Shown: positions 16,157 to 24,404 of the stretch, piece by piece
Layout of the letters: each line of letters begins with the position of its first letter
Position numbering within the stretch: position 1 is the first letter of the stretch
Position numbers and translations under genes: made by a program
The notes under the pieces: generated by a model
Database searches by the model: none
Seen by the model: the letters and a program-made list of their open reading frames with translations, nothing else
What the model was told of the DNA's origin: nothing
From: CAIQQQ01 sp037445025
GTDB lineage: Bacteria; Pseudomonadota; Alphaproteobacteria; Acetobacterales; Acetobacteraceae
Length of the DNA stretch: 64,000 nt
Direction of reading: 5' to 3'
Assembly (NCBI GenBank): GCA_037445025.1
Contig: JBBILI010000006.1
Coordinates: forward strand, 107,532 to 171,531

Positions 16157-16537
16157 TTACTTGATCTCGACTTTTGCACCGTTGTCTTCGAGCACCTTCT
16201 TGATCTTCGCGGCCTCGTCCTTCGTGGCCGATTCCTTCACGACCTTCGGAGCGCCCTCGACCAGGTCCTTGGCTTCCTTCAGGCCAAGACCCGTGATCGT
16301 GCGGATCTCCTTGATGACGTTGATCTTCTTGTCGCCGGCGGCGGCGAGGATCACCTGGAATTCGGTCTGTTCCTCAACCGGGGCCGCCGGAGCAGCCGCG
16401 GCCGCGGCCGGACCCGCGACGGCAACCGGGGCAGCGGCGGAAACGCCCCACTTCTCTTCGAGCAGCTTGCTCAGCTCAGCGGCTTCCAGAACCGTGAGGG
16501 CGGAGAGCTCGTCAACCAGTTTTGCCAGATCGGCCAT
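16157..16537 (-). CDS. rplL: 50S ribosomal protein L7/L12
   Basis: L7/L12 forms the flexible multi-copy stalk that recruits translation GTPases. The 126-aa product has an N-terminal dimerisation helix pair (MADLAKLVDELSALTVLEA), an alanine-rich hinge around residues 38-58, and the globular domain with EFQVILAAAGDKKINVIKEIR and the conserved GLGLKEAKDLVEGAPK helix that contacts elongation factors. The start at 16537 gives the canonical N-terminus; three extra upstream codons are possible. It follows rplJ after about 100 bases. Confidence 0.97.
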   Translation of the reverse strand: MADLAKLVDELSALTVLEAAELSKLLEEKWGVSAAAPVAVAGPAAAAAAPAAPVEEQTEFQVILAAAGDKKINVIKEIRTITGLGLKEAKDLVEGAPKVVKESATKDEAAKIKKVLEDNGAKVEIK

Positions 16538-16641
16538 CTTCATCATCCTTTACGTGTGCTGTGGTCAGTTCCATGCAAGCCCAACCAATGCGGGCCTGCG
16601 GCTTTGTGGTCAGGTGTGTGCAAGGGCTCTCGTGCCCAAAA

Positions 16642-17178
16642 TCACGCAGCCTCGGCTGTCTCTTCTGCCTTGTCCTTGTCCGCGAACGCAGCCAAGACGC
16701 GAGCGATCTGTGCGCCAGGTGCCGCCAGGACTCCGGCAATGCGAGTCGCGGGGGTGGCAATCATCCCCAGCAGGCCGGCACGCAGAGTATCCAGGCTTGG
16801 CAGTTCGGACAGCGCCTTGATCCCATCCGCATTGAGCGTCTGGGAACCAAGTGCTCCGCCGAGCACGACGAACTTATCGTTGGTCTTGGCGAACTCGATG
16901 GCAGCCTTCGAAACCGCAACTGCATCGCGCGACCACGCAAGCGCGGTCGGGCCCTTCAGCAGCGGCTTGATGCCATCGAAATTGGTTCCGTCAAGGGCAA
17001 GCAGGGCCAGCCGGTTCTTCGCGACCTTGTAGGTGGCGCCGGCCGCCCGCATCTGCACCCGCAGCTTGGTCACGTCAGCGACCGTCATGCCCTTGTTCTG
17101 GGTCACGACAACCATCGACGTCTCTGCGAACACATTGGCGAGCGTGGCCACGAAAGCCCGCTTCTCCGTACGGTCCAA
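16642..17178 (-). CDS. rplJ: 50S ribosomal protein L10, TTG start
   Basis: L10 anchors the L7/L12 stalk to 23S rRNA and represses its own operon with L12. The 178-aa product from a TTG at 17178 reads LDRTEKRAFVATLANVF, which matches the L10 N-terminus, and GGAG lies about 9 bases upstream. No ATG lies at this point; a distant in-frame ATG would add about 58 implausible residues. TSMVVVTQNKGMTVADVTKLR and the C-terminal alpha-8 helix for L12 dimers (PGAQIARVLAAFADK) are visible. Confidence 0.95.
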   Translation of the reverse strand: MDRTEKRAFVATLANVFAETSMVVVTQNKGMTVADVTKLRVQMRAAGATYKVAKNRLALLALDGTNFDGIKPLLKGPTALAWSRDAVAVSKAAIEFAKTNDKFVVLGGALGSQTLNADGIKALSELPSLDTLRAGLLGMIATPATRIAGVLAAPGAQIARVLAAFADKDKAEETAEAA

Positions 17179-17480
17179 ATCCCGTCTCCGTCGGTGGCCC
17201 GGCGCGTGTGGACCGCGCAAGGCCGGTTTGCCCAAATGGGCCAGCACGAACACCCAATTTCCAGGCGCCCGGGATGGCCCGGTTCGCCTGTCCATGCCCC
17301 TTCCGAAGAAGGGACCAGCCGGAACCGCCAGAGAACAAAAGCTCTCGGGCATCCCCGTCTTCCGCGCGCGACCCCCGAAGGAATCCTTAAGTCAAAAATG
17401 ACACGAACGGTCTCGGACAGGATCGGGGGCTCCCGCCCCCTGCCCGCCCGGCCTTGCGACCGAGCGAATTCTCAAAAGCC
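17179..17480 (-). promoter_or_regulatory. rplA-rplJ intergenic region, probable L10 leader
   Basis: About 300 bases without a gene precede rplJ. In many bacteria this position encodes the L10 leader RNA bound by the L10-(L12) complex to repress rplJL. One clear GC hairpin (GGGGGC, four-base loop, GCCCCC) is at 17425-17440, soon after the rplA stop, and may be an attenuator or partial terminator. The leader assignment is from gene context; the full fold was not computed. Confidence 0.45.
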
Positions 17481-18173
17481 TCAGGCGCTCAATGTGGCGA
17501 CATCCACGCGCACACCGGGCCCCATCGACGAACTGATCGCAGCCTTCTGCACATAAACGCCCTTGGCGCCGGTCGGCCGCGCCTTGACGATGGCATCGGC
17601 GAACGCCTTGGCATTCTCCAGCAGCTTCTCCTCGGGGAAGCTCGCCTTGCCGATGCCGGCATGCACGATACCGGCCTTCTCGGCGCGGAACTCGACCTGG
17701 CCGGCCTTCGCCGCCGTGATCGCGCCCTTGACGTCCATGGTCACCGTGCCGAGGCGCGGGTTGGGCATCAGGCCGCGCGGGCCGAGGATCTTACCCAGAC
17801 GACCCACCAGGGCCATCATGTCAGGGGTGGCGATGCAGCGGTCGAAATCGATCTCGCCGGCCTGGATCTTCTCGCCGAGATCCTCGGCGCCAACCACATC
17901 GGCCCCGGCGGCGCGTGCCTCATCGGCCTTCGCCCCACGGGCGAACACGCCAACGCGCAGCGTCTTGCCGGTGCCGTTCGGCAGGCCCACCAGGCCACGC
18001 ACCATCTGGTCGGCGTGCCGCGGGTCGATGCCGAGATTCATCGTGATCTCGATGGTCTCGTCGAACTTCGCCTTCGCATTGGCCTTGGCCAGCGCGATAG
18101 CCTCGGCCAGAGCATAGGACTTGTTGGCGTCAACGGACTTGTAGGCCGCGGCCAGACGCTTGGTGTGTGCCAT
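17481..18173 (-). CDS. rplA: 50S ribosomal protein L1
   Basis: L1 forms the mobile L1 stalk that guides deacylated tRNA from the E site and represses the rplK-rplA mRNA in other bacteria. The 230-aa product begins MAHTKRLAAAYKSVD. It has FDETIEITMNLGIDPRHADQMVRG and LPNGTGKTLRVGVFARG, both L1 signatures, and the C-terminal GPGVRVDVATLSA. It follows rplK with only four intervening bases. Confidence 0.97.
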   Translation of the reverse strand: MAHTKRLAAAYKSVDANKSYALAEAIALAKANAKAKFDETIEITMNLGIDPRHADQMVRGLVGLPNGTGKTLRVGVFARGAKADEARAAGADVVGAEDLGEKIQAGEIDFDRCIATPDMMALVGRLGKILGPRGLMPNPRLGTVTMDVKGAITAAKAGQVEFRAEKAGIVHAGIGKASFPEEKLLENAKAFADAIVKARPTGAKGVYVQKAAISSSMGPGVRVDVATLSA

Positions 18174-18177
18174 GATC

Positions 18178-18612
18178 TCAGCCCTCCACCACGGTGATGC
18201 CCATCGACCGGGCCGAACCCGCGAGCATGCTGACCGCGGCCTCCACGGTGTTGGCGTTCATGTCCTTCATCTTGATGGCGGCGATGTCGCGCAGCTGCGC
18301 GATGGTCACCTTGCCCACCGGCGCGCCCTTGCCGGGCGTGGTCGTGCCAGCGCTGATGCCGGCGGCCTTCTTGAGGAAGTAGGTGTTGGGCGGGGTCTTG
18401 GTGATGAAGGTGAAGGTGCGGTCACCGAAGGCGGTGATGACCACAGGGACCGGCATCCCCGGCTCCATCTGCGCCGTGAGGGCGTTGAATTCCTTCACGA
18501 AGCTCATGATATTCAGGCCGCGCTGGCCCAGCGCCGGGCCCACCGGCGGCGACGGGTTGGCCTTACCGGCCGGAATCTGTAGCTTGATGTAGCCGACAAT
18601 CTTTTTCGCCAT
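18178..18612 (-). CDS. rplK: 50S ribosomal protein L11
   Basis: L11 binds the GTPase-associated centre of 23S rRNA and is needed for RelA activation and thiostrepton sensitivity. The 144-aa product starts MAKKIVGYIKLQIPAGKANP, fixing the start at 18612. PPVGPALGQRGLNIMSFVKEFNA and the C-terminal rRNA-binding domain with KMKDMNANTVEAAVSMLAGSARSMGI are standard. It is the first gene of the block; nusG and secE, which often precede it, are not upstream here, where a divergent eutB begins instead. Confidence 0.98.
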   Translation of the reverse strand: MAKKIVGYIKLQIPAGKANPSPPVGPALGQRGLNIMSFVKEFNALTAQMEPGMPVPVVITAFGDRTFTFITKTPPNTYFLKKAAGISAGTTTPGKGAPVGKVTIAQLRDIAAIKMKDMNANTVEAAVSMLAGSARSMGITVVEG

Positions 18613-18749
18613 GATCCCAGGCTCTTTCCCAGGGACCGCGGTGCAAACGACCTCCCCACGCACCTGCGTGGCCCGAGGTCTCCCGCGTTCCAAATGAGCG
18701 CGGGGAGTTAGAGGATTAACCAGACGATGTCCAGCAGATTCTAGCCGAG
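18613..18749. promoter_or_regulatory. Divergent rplK / eutB intergenic region with leader hairpins
   Basis: This 137-base gap must drive rplK leftward and eutB rightward. On the rplK leader side there is a perfect stem, CCACGCA paired with TGCGTGG around two bases (18656-18671), and a second GC stem around 18680-18709. Such leader structures fit L1-mediated feedback on rplK-rplA, but this is inference. A TGGACA hexamer on the minus strand near 18730 is a possible -35 for rplK; its -10 is weak. Confidence 0.4.
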
Positions 18750-20114
18750 ATGGAATTCCGCCACACGCTGCGCAGCCATGTCCACCGCTGGGACAGCCTG
18801 CGCGCCCTGCTCGCCGCCGCCAGCCCGCCGCGCTCGGGCGACGCGCTGGCCGGCATCGCCGCCCGCTCCGCCACCGAACGCGTCGCCGCCCAGATGGCGC
18901 TGGCCGACCTGCCGCTCACAGCCTTTCTGTCCGAAGCCGTCATCCCCTACGAGACCGACGACGTCACCCGCCTGATCCTGGACACGCATGACCGCACCGC
19001 CTTCGCCCCCGTCGCCCACCTCACCGTGGGCGGCTTTCGCGACTGGCTGCTGTCCGGCGAAGGCGATCTCGTGGCCCTGCGCCCCGGGCTGACCCCGGAA
19101 ATGGTGGCCGCCGTCAGCAAGATCATGCGCCTGCAGGACCTCATCGCCGTCGCCGCACGCTGCCAGGTCACGTCAGCCTTCCGCAACACCATCGGCCTGC
19201 CCGGCCGCCTCTCCGTGCGCCTGCAGCCGAATCACCCGACCGACGACATCAGCGGCATCGCCGCCGCCACGCTCGACGGCCTGCTGCTCGGCGCCGGCGA
19301 CGCGGTGATCGGCATCAACCCTGCCACCGACAGCCCCGAGCAGACCATCCGCCTGCTCGACATGCTGGCCACGGTCATCGACCGCTACGCCATCCCCACA
19401 CAAAGCTGCGTGCTGGCCCACGTCACCACCACGCTGCGCTGCATCGAGGCAGGCGCGCCGGTCGATCTCGTGTTCCAGTCGATCGGCGGCACCCAGGGCA
19501 CCAACGAAAGCTTCGGCGTCTCGCTCGCCCTGCTCGCCGAGGCGCAGCAGGCCGCCCTGTCGCTCAACCGCGGCACGGTCGGCCGCAACGTGATGTATTT
19601 CGAGACCGGCCAGGGCAGCGCGCTGTCCGCCAACGCCCATCACGGCGTCGACCAGCAGACCGTCGAGGCCCGCGCCTACGCCGTCGCCCGCGCGTTCCAG
19701 CCGCTGCTGGTGAACTCCGTGGTCGGCTTCATCGGCCCGGAATATCTCGCCAACGGCAAGCAGATCACCCGCGCCGGCCTTGAGGACCATTTCTGCGGCA
19801 AGCTGCTCGGCCTGCCGATGGGGGTCGACGTCTGCTACACCAACCACGCCGACGCCGACCAGGACGACATGGACGGCCTGCTCACCCTGCTCGGCGTCGC
19901 CGGCTGTACCTATGTGATGGGTGTGCCGGGGGCCGACGACGTGATGCTGTCCTACCAGAGCACCTCGTTTCACGACGCTCTCTATCTTCGTGCCGCCCTC
20001 GGCCTGCGCCCCGCCCCGGAATTCGCGGCCTGGCTGGACCGCATGGGCCTCGCCACCTCCACACCGGCGCTGCTGCCCGCCGCGCTCGCCCCCGCGCTGA
20101 TCGGCCTGTCGTGA
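18750..20114 (+). CDS. eutB: Ethanolamine ammonia-lyase large subunit
   Basis: EutB is the catalytic subunit of the adenosylcobalamin-dependent lyase that converts ethanolamine to acetaldehyde and ammonia. The 454-aa length matches the family. Recognisable segments are SGEGDLVALRPGLTPEMVAAV, the substrate-site region IGLPGRLSVRLQPNHPTDD, the FQSIGGTQGTNESFGVSL stretch, and MYFETGQGSALSANAHHGVDQQT. EutC follows with a GTGA overlap, so the subunits are translationally coupled. No eutA reactivase, eutE aldehyde dehydrogenase or microcompartment gene lies nearby, suggesting a simple cytosolic use of ethanolamine. Confidence 0.96.
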   Translation: MEFRHTLRSHVHRWDSLRALLAAASPPRSGDALAGIAARSATERVAAQMALADLPLTAFLSEAVIPYETDDVTRLILDTHDRTAFAPVAHLTVGGFRDWLLSGEGDLVALRPGLTPEMVAAVSKIMRLQDLIAVAARCQVTSAFRNTIGLPGRLSVRLQPNHPTDDISGIAAATLDGLLLGAGDAVIGINPATDSPEQTIRLLDMLATVIDRYAIPTQSCVLAHVTTTLRCIEAGAPVDLVFQSIGGTQGTNESFGVSLALLAEAQQAALSLNRGTVGRNVMYFETGQGSALSANAHHGVDQQTVEARAYAVARAFQPLLVNSVVGFIGPEYLANGKQITRAGLEDHFCGKLLGLPMGVDVCYTNHADADQDDMDGLLTLLGVAGCTYVMGVPGADDVMLSYQSTSFHDALYLRAALGLRPAPEFAAWLDRMGLATSTPALLPAALAPALIGLS

Positions 20115-20833
20115 CCGCGCCGCGGATCTGGACCGATCTGCGCCGCTTCACCCCGGCCCGTGTCGGGCTCGGCCGGGTCGGCAACGCCCAGCCGACCCGG
20201 GCGCATCTCGCCTTCGCCGCCGACCACGCCGCCGCGCGCGATGCGGTCATGGCCGAACTCGACACCGAAGCCCTCCGCGCCGAGCTCGGCGACTCCAGCA
20301 TTGTGCGCAGCGCCGCGCCGGACCGGCAGAGCTACCTGCTCCGTCCCGATCTCGGCCGCAGCCTGGCGCCGGACACGCGACTTGCACCGAAGCCCGGCTG
20401 CCTCGCCATCGTCATCGCCGACGGCCTCAGCGCCATCGCCACCCAGCGCCATGCGCCCGCACTCGTCGCGGCCCTGAACCTTCCGGCACAGCTGGTCATC
20501 GCCACCCAGGCCCGTGTCGCCATCGGCGATCCGATCGGTGCCGCATTGCAGGCCGAGGCGGTGCTGGTGCTGATCGGCGAACGGCCGGGCCTGTCCAGCG
20601 CCGACAGTCTCGGCGCCTACCTGACCTGGGCGCCGCGCCCCGGCCGCACCGATGCCGAACGCAACTGCGTGTCCAACATCCGCCCCGACGGGCTGCCGAT
20701 CCCCGAAGCCGCCGCCAAGCTGCGCTGGCTGCTGGCCCAGGCACGCACCCTCCAGCTCACCGGCGTCATGCTGAAGGACGAGGCCCCAACGCTGCAGCGC
20801 GATTCCTACGAAAGATCGATCTCGGTCGACTGA
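20111..20833 (+). CDS. eutC: Ethanolamine ammonia-lyase small subunit
   Basis: EutC completes the cobalamin-binding lyase with EutB. The 240-aa product starts at a GTG overlapping the eutB stop. Family features visible are RVGLGRVGNAQPTRAHLAFAADHAAARDAV near residues 15-45, the SYLLRPDLGR segment, IVIADGLSAIA, and the C-terminal ERPGLSSADSLGAYLTWAPRPGRTDAERNCVSNIR, which is a strong EutC signature. Its 3' end overlaps the convergent SH3-like gene by 28 bases. Confidence 0.96.
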   Translation: MTAPRIWTDLRRFTPARVGLGRVGNAQPTRAHLAFAADHAAARDAVMAELDTEALRAELGDSSIVRSAAPDRQSYLLRPDLGRSLAPDTRLAPKPGCLAIVIADGLSAIATQRHAPALVAALNLPAQLVIATQARVAIGDPIGAALQAEAVLVLIGERPGLSSADSLGAYLTWAPRPGRTDAERNCVSNIRPDGLPIPEAAAKLRWLLAQARTLQLTGVMLKDEAPTLQRDSYERSISVD

Positions 20834-21522
20834 ACGAAGCCCGACACCCCGCCCACCTCGATCTCGGACCACTGGATCATCGCGCGGAACATCACCTGCC
20901 GCACCTGCACCCGCGTGCCGCCCGGCAGCTGCGTCACCACTTCCGAGGTCGTCTCCGGCGCCCGGTGCAGCGCGGCCCCGGAGGGACGGATCACCGCCGA
21001 GCGCAGAAACGGCGAGCCGGCCGGCCGCGCATCCCGCGCGTCCACCACCGGCTGCAGCGTGGGTCCCAGAAACGCCACGCCCAGCCCGATCAGCAGCGCC
21101 GCCACAGCGGCCCCGCCGACATATTTGCGCACCTGTCCGGCCGAGCGCGACCGGTCGAGCGAATCGAGCAGCACGCCGTTCTCCAGGCGCAGGGCGTCGC
21201 GTTCCCGCTGCGCGTTGCGCGCCTGCACCTCGGTCAGCTTCATGCTGTGGCGCAGGGCGGAAAGCTCGCGCTCCAGCCGCTCCACCTCCTGCGCCATGTT
21301 CGCATCCCGCCGCCCGGCGGTGTTGGACCGCAACGACGTCCCGGCACCGGCGAGAAAGATCGCCTTCAGCTGCCCGCCGGTCAGCCCCAGACGCCGGGCC
21401 AGCGCCGCCACGGCACGGCCGGCATTGTCCGCCTCGCCCGGCTCGGACACGAGCATGGCAAGCCTGCTGGCCAGCCGCTCCAGATCCTCGTCACTGACCT
21501 CAGCCACACCAGCCCCCGCCAT
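20806..21522 (-). CDS. Membrane-anchored coiled-coil protein with SH3-like domain
   Basis: The 238-aa product is of unknown function. It has an N-terminal acidic/helical region, a probable coiled coil at about residues 78-125 (VERLERELSALRHSMKL and following), one transmembrane helix near 133-155 (YVGGAAVAALLIGLGVAFLG), and a C-terminal bacterial SH3-like segment (ALHRAPETTSEVVTQLPGGTRVQV ... GFVQSTEI). The topology suggests a cytosolic coiled coil and a periplasmic SH3-like domain that may contact peptidoglycan. It converges with and overlaps eutC, and lies 78 bases from ackA on the same strand. Confidence 0.75.
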   Translation of the reverse strand: MAGAGVAEVSDEDLERLASRLAMLVSEPGEADNAGRAVAALARRLGLTGGQLKAIFLAGAGTSLRSNTAGRRDANMAQEVERLERELSALRHSMKLTEVQARNAQRERDALRLENGVLLDSLDRSRSAGQVRKYVGGAAVAALLIGLGVAFLGPTLQPVVDARDARPAGSPFLRSAVIRPSGAALHRAPETTSEVVTQLPGGTRVQVRQVMFRAMIQWSEIEVGGVSGFVQSTEIDLS

Positions 21523-21600
21523 CGTAACCAGCTCACACTACCTGCATCCGCCGCACGCAACACAAGCCGGCATTAACATAGCCTGAAGGTGCAGCCGCCA

Positions 21601-22794
21601 TCAGCCCCCTTGGGCATCGAGGACGGCAATCGTGTGCCGCGCGATCATGGCCTCCTCGTCCGTCGGGATGACGAACGCCCGCACCCGGGACCGTGACGAC
21701 GAGATCACCTGCGCTCCCGCCCGGTTGGCCTCCCGGTCCAGCTCGATGCCGATCCACGCCATGCCTTCCAGCACCCGCTCGCGCACCTGCCAGGCGTGCT
21801 CGCCGATTCCCGCACAGAACACGACGGCATCAAGCCCCTCCAGCACCGCCGCCAGGCCGCCCAGCTCGCGGCGGATGCGAAAGACGAAATAGTCGATCGC
21901 CCGCGCCGCCGCCGGATCATCGGATTCCAGCAGCTTGCGCATGTCCGACGAGATCCCCGACAGCCCCAGCAAGCCGGAGCGGCGATACAGCAGATCCGTG
22001 ATCGCATCCGGCGTCATGCCCTTCTCGGCCAGCAGATACAGCACCACCCCCGGGTCGAGCTGCCCGCTTCGCGTGCCCATCGGCAGCCCGTCCAGCGCGG
22101 TGAACCCCATCGAGCTCGCCACCGACTGCCCGTCGCGGATCGCACACATCGAGGCGCCGTTGCCCAGATGCGCCACCACCACCCGCCCCGCCGCATAGAG
22201 CGGCGCGATCTCGCGCAGGGCCCCGGCGATGTATTCGTAGGACAGGCCATGGAACCCGTATCGCCGCACCCCCTCGTCGTAGAACGCGGTCGGCAGGGCG
22301 AAGGTGTCGTTCACCCAGGGGTGGGCGCGATGGAACGAGGTGTCGAAGCACGCCACCTCCGCCACATGCGGCCACGCCGCCCGCGCCGCCAGAATGCCGG
22401 CGATGTTGTGCGGCTGGTGCAGCGGCGCCAGCGGGATCAGCGCACGCAGCGCCGCCAGCACCGCGTCCGTCACCAGCACCGGTGCGGTGAAATGCACCCC
22501 GCCATGCACCACCCGATGCCCGGCCGCCACCACCTCGGCATCCGCGAACGCCGCCTTGCGCCACGCCAGCACGTGGTGCAGCGCATCGGTGTGGAAATCG
22601 AGGTCCGGATCCTGCGACCAGGTCTCGTCATGGATCACCCGCCCCCCGGCCCGCACCGCCAGATGCGACTGTCCGTGCACATGCTCGGCCAGCCCCACCG
22701 CCAGCGCCCGCATGCCCGCCGCGTCGAACGCATACAGCGAGAACTTGATGGAGGACGAGCCGGCGTTCAGCGTCACCACATGGCGCACCGTCAT
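21601..22794 (-). CDS. ackA: Acetate kinase
   Basis: Acetate kinase interconverts acetyl phosphate + ADP and acetate + ATP (propionyl phosphate is also possible). The 397-aa protein starts MTVRHVVTLNAGSSSIKFSLY, which contains the N-terminal family signature. Other signatures are HRVVHGG near residue 90, the GFHGLSYEYI motif with the catalytic-site histidine, AHLGNGASMCAI, and GMGFTALDGLPMGTRSGQLDPG-type active-site residues. The ATG overlaps the stop of the upstream pta gene (ATGA), so the Pta and AckA activities are made together. Confidence 0.95.
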   Translation of the reverse strand: MTVRHVVTLNAGSSSIKFSLYAFDAAGMRALAVGLAEHVHGQSHLAVRAGGRVIHDETWSQDPDLDFHTDALHHVLAWRKAAFADAEVVAAGHRVVHGGVHFTAPVLVTDAVLAALRALIPLAPLHQPHNIAGILAARAAWPHVAEVACFDTSFHRAHPWVNDTFALPTAFYDEGVRRYGFHGLSYEYIAGALREIAPLYAAGRVVVAHLGNGASMCAIRDGQSVASSMGFTALDGLPMGTRSGQLDPGVVLYLLAEKGMTPDAITDLLYRRSGLLGLSGISSDMRKLLESDDPAAARAIDYFVFRIRRELGGLAAVLEGLDAVVFCAGIGEHAWQVRERVLEGMAWIGIELDREANRAGAQVISSSRSRVRAFVIPTDEEAMIARHTIAVLDAQGG

Positions 22795-24185
22795 GGCGCC
22801 GGCACCGCCGAAACGCCGGCCGCCTGCCAATGCGCGTACAGCACCGCCACCGCGCAGGAGAACAGGCGCGAGGCCGGATCATCCGCCCGGCTGGTCAGCA
22901 TCACCGGCACCCTGGCCCCCAGCACCAGCCCCGCCCCCTCGGCCTGCGCCGCATAGGTCAGTTCCTTGGCCAGGATGTTGCCTGCCTCGATATTGGGCAC
23001 CACCAGAATATCCGCCCGCCCCGCCACCAGCGATGTCAACCCCTTGGTCTTCGCCGCCGACAGGCTGATGGCGTTGTCCATGGCCAGCGGCCCGTCCACC
23101 AGAGCACCGGTGATCTGCCCGCGCTCGGCCATCTTCGACAGCGCCGCCGCATCCAGCGTGGCCTGCATCCTCGGATTGACCGTCTCCACCGCGCAGAGAA
23201 CGCCCACCTTCGGCAGCTTCAGCCCCAGCGCATGCGCCAGATCGATCGCGTTCTGCACGATATCGACCTTCTCCTCGAGCGTCGGCGCGATGTTGATCGC
23301 CGCATCGGTGACGAACAGCAGCTCGTCGAGCGACGGGGCATCCATCACGAACACATGGCTGATCCGCCGTCCGGTGCGCAGCCCGCCCACCGACTTCACG
23401 ACATGGCGCAGCAGCACATCGGTGTGGAGATGCCCCTTCATCAGCGCCACCACCCGCTTCTCCAGCACCATCGCCACCGCCCGCGCCGCCGCCTGATCGT
23501 CATCGGCCACATCCTCGATGACGATGCCCTCGAGCGAGAGCCCCAGCTCCTGGGCCAGCGACAGGATCTTCGTGCGCTGCCCCACCAGGATCGGCGTGAT
23601 CAGGCGGGCCTGCGCCGCCTCCAGCGCGCCGCGCAGCGCGCTCGCCTCCTCCGGCGCCACCACCGCCGTCGCCATCGGCGGCAGATCGGCGCAGGCGGCG
23701 AGCAGCCTTGCCACGTGATGATGCAACGCCAGGCGCAGCTGCGGCAGCGTCACCTCCGCCAAGGCCAGACCCGCTTGCGGCGCCAGCACCACCGCCGTGC
23801 CATCGACCACCAGCTCGCCCGCGCGCAGCACCTGGGTCGCCAGCACGATCTGGTCCAGCGGCCGCTGCTCCGTCACCCGCACCTGCACGGTCAGCCGATC
23901 GCCGACATGCACCCGCGCATGGAATGTCGCGGACTGCGACACGTAACGCGTGCCCGGCCCCGGCAGCAGGTTGCCGAGAACGGCGGAGAACAGCGAGGCC
24001 AGCCACATCGAAGGTGCTGGCGCATGCTCGCCCGTGGCCCGTTCCGCGGCGGCGGTGGGCAGATTGAGCGGGTTCAGGTTGCCGCTGACATGGGCGAACA
24101 CGTAGAGATCGTCCGGCGTGACGATCCGCACGGTCTGTGCGGTGTCGCCCGGCGAAATATCGTCAAAGCCGCGCCCGGCCGTCAT
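22791..24185 (-). CDS. Fused MaoC-like hydratase / phosphate acetyl(butyryl)transferase
   Basis: The 464-aa protein has two parts. Residues about 1-145 look like a MaoC/hot-dog enoyl-CoA hydratase domain (GDTAQTVRIVTPDDLYVFAHVSGNLNPLN). Residues about 165-464 look like a phosphate acyltransferase of the Pta/Ptb type (GALVDGPLAMDNAIS, VPNIEAGNILAKEL). The pair produces acyl phosphate from acyl-CoA, which AckA then converts to acid and ATP. Substrate could be acetyl-CoA, butyryl-CoA or hydroxybutyryl-CoA. The ATG at 24185 is preferred; upstream in-frame codons are not domain-like. Confidence 0.9.
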   Translation of the reverse strand: MTAGRGFDDISPGDTAQTVRIVTPDDLYVFAHVSGNLNPLNLPTAAAERATGEHAPAPSMWLASLFSAVLGNLLPGPGTRYVSQSATFHARVHVGDRLTVQVRVTEQRPLDQIVLATQVLRAGELVVDGTAVVLAPQAGLALAEVTLPQLRLALHHHVARLLAACADLPPMATAVVAPEEASALRGALEAAQARLITPILVGQRTKILSLAQELGLSLEGIVIEDVADDDQAAARAVAMVLEKRVVALMKGHLHTDVLLRHVVKSVGGLRTGRRISHVFVMDAPSLDELLFVTDAAINIAPTLEEKVDIVQNAIDLAHALGLKLPKVGVLCAVETVNPRMQATLDAAALSKMAERGQITGALVDGPLAMDNAISLSAAKTKGLTSLVAGRADILVVPNIEAGNILAKELTYAAQAEGAGLVLGARVPVMLTSRADDPASRLFSCAVAVLYAHWQAAGVSAVPAP

Positions 24186-24262
24186 CGCAGCCAAGCCCAG
24201 CAAACTCTTTGACCAAACATATCGAAACCTTCCATCATCGACCGATGGATAGCACACGGCAC

Positions 24263-24280
24263 ACCTTCATCGATGAAGGT
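24263..24280. promoter_or_regulatory. Perfect 18-bp palindrome in divergent intergenic region
   Basis: ACCTTCATCGATGAAGGT reads identically on both strands. It lies between the divergent pta-ackA operon and the sensor kinase gene, about 80 bases upstream of the pta ATG. Its size and symmetry fit a dimeric repressor or activator operator. No regulator gene next to it was recognised. Confidence 0.5.
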
Positions 24281-24404
24281 TACACGAATTCGAACCGGCA
24301 ACCTTACGTTTCCAGGAATTATTCCCGCCTTCACTTCGAATTCAGATTTCACCGCCTCCGCCAGATGTCATGATCCGGCCACACTCGCACGGGACCCCCT
24401 TCTC

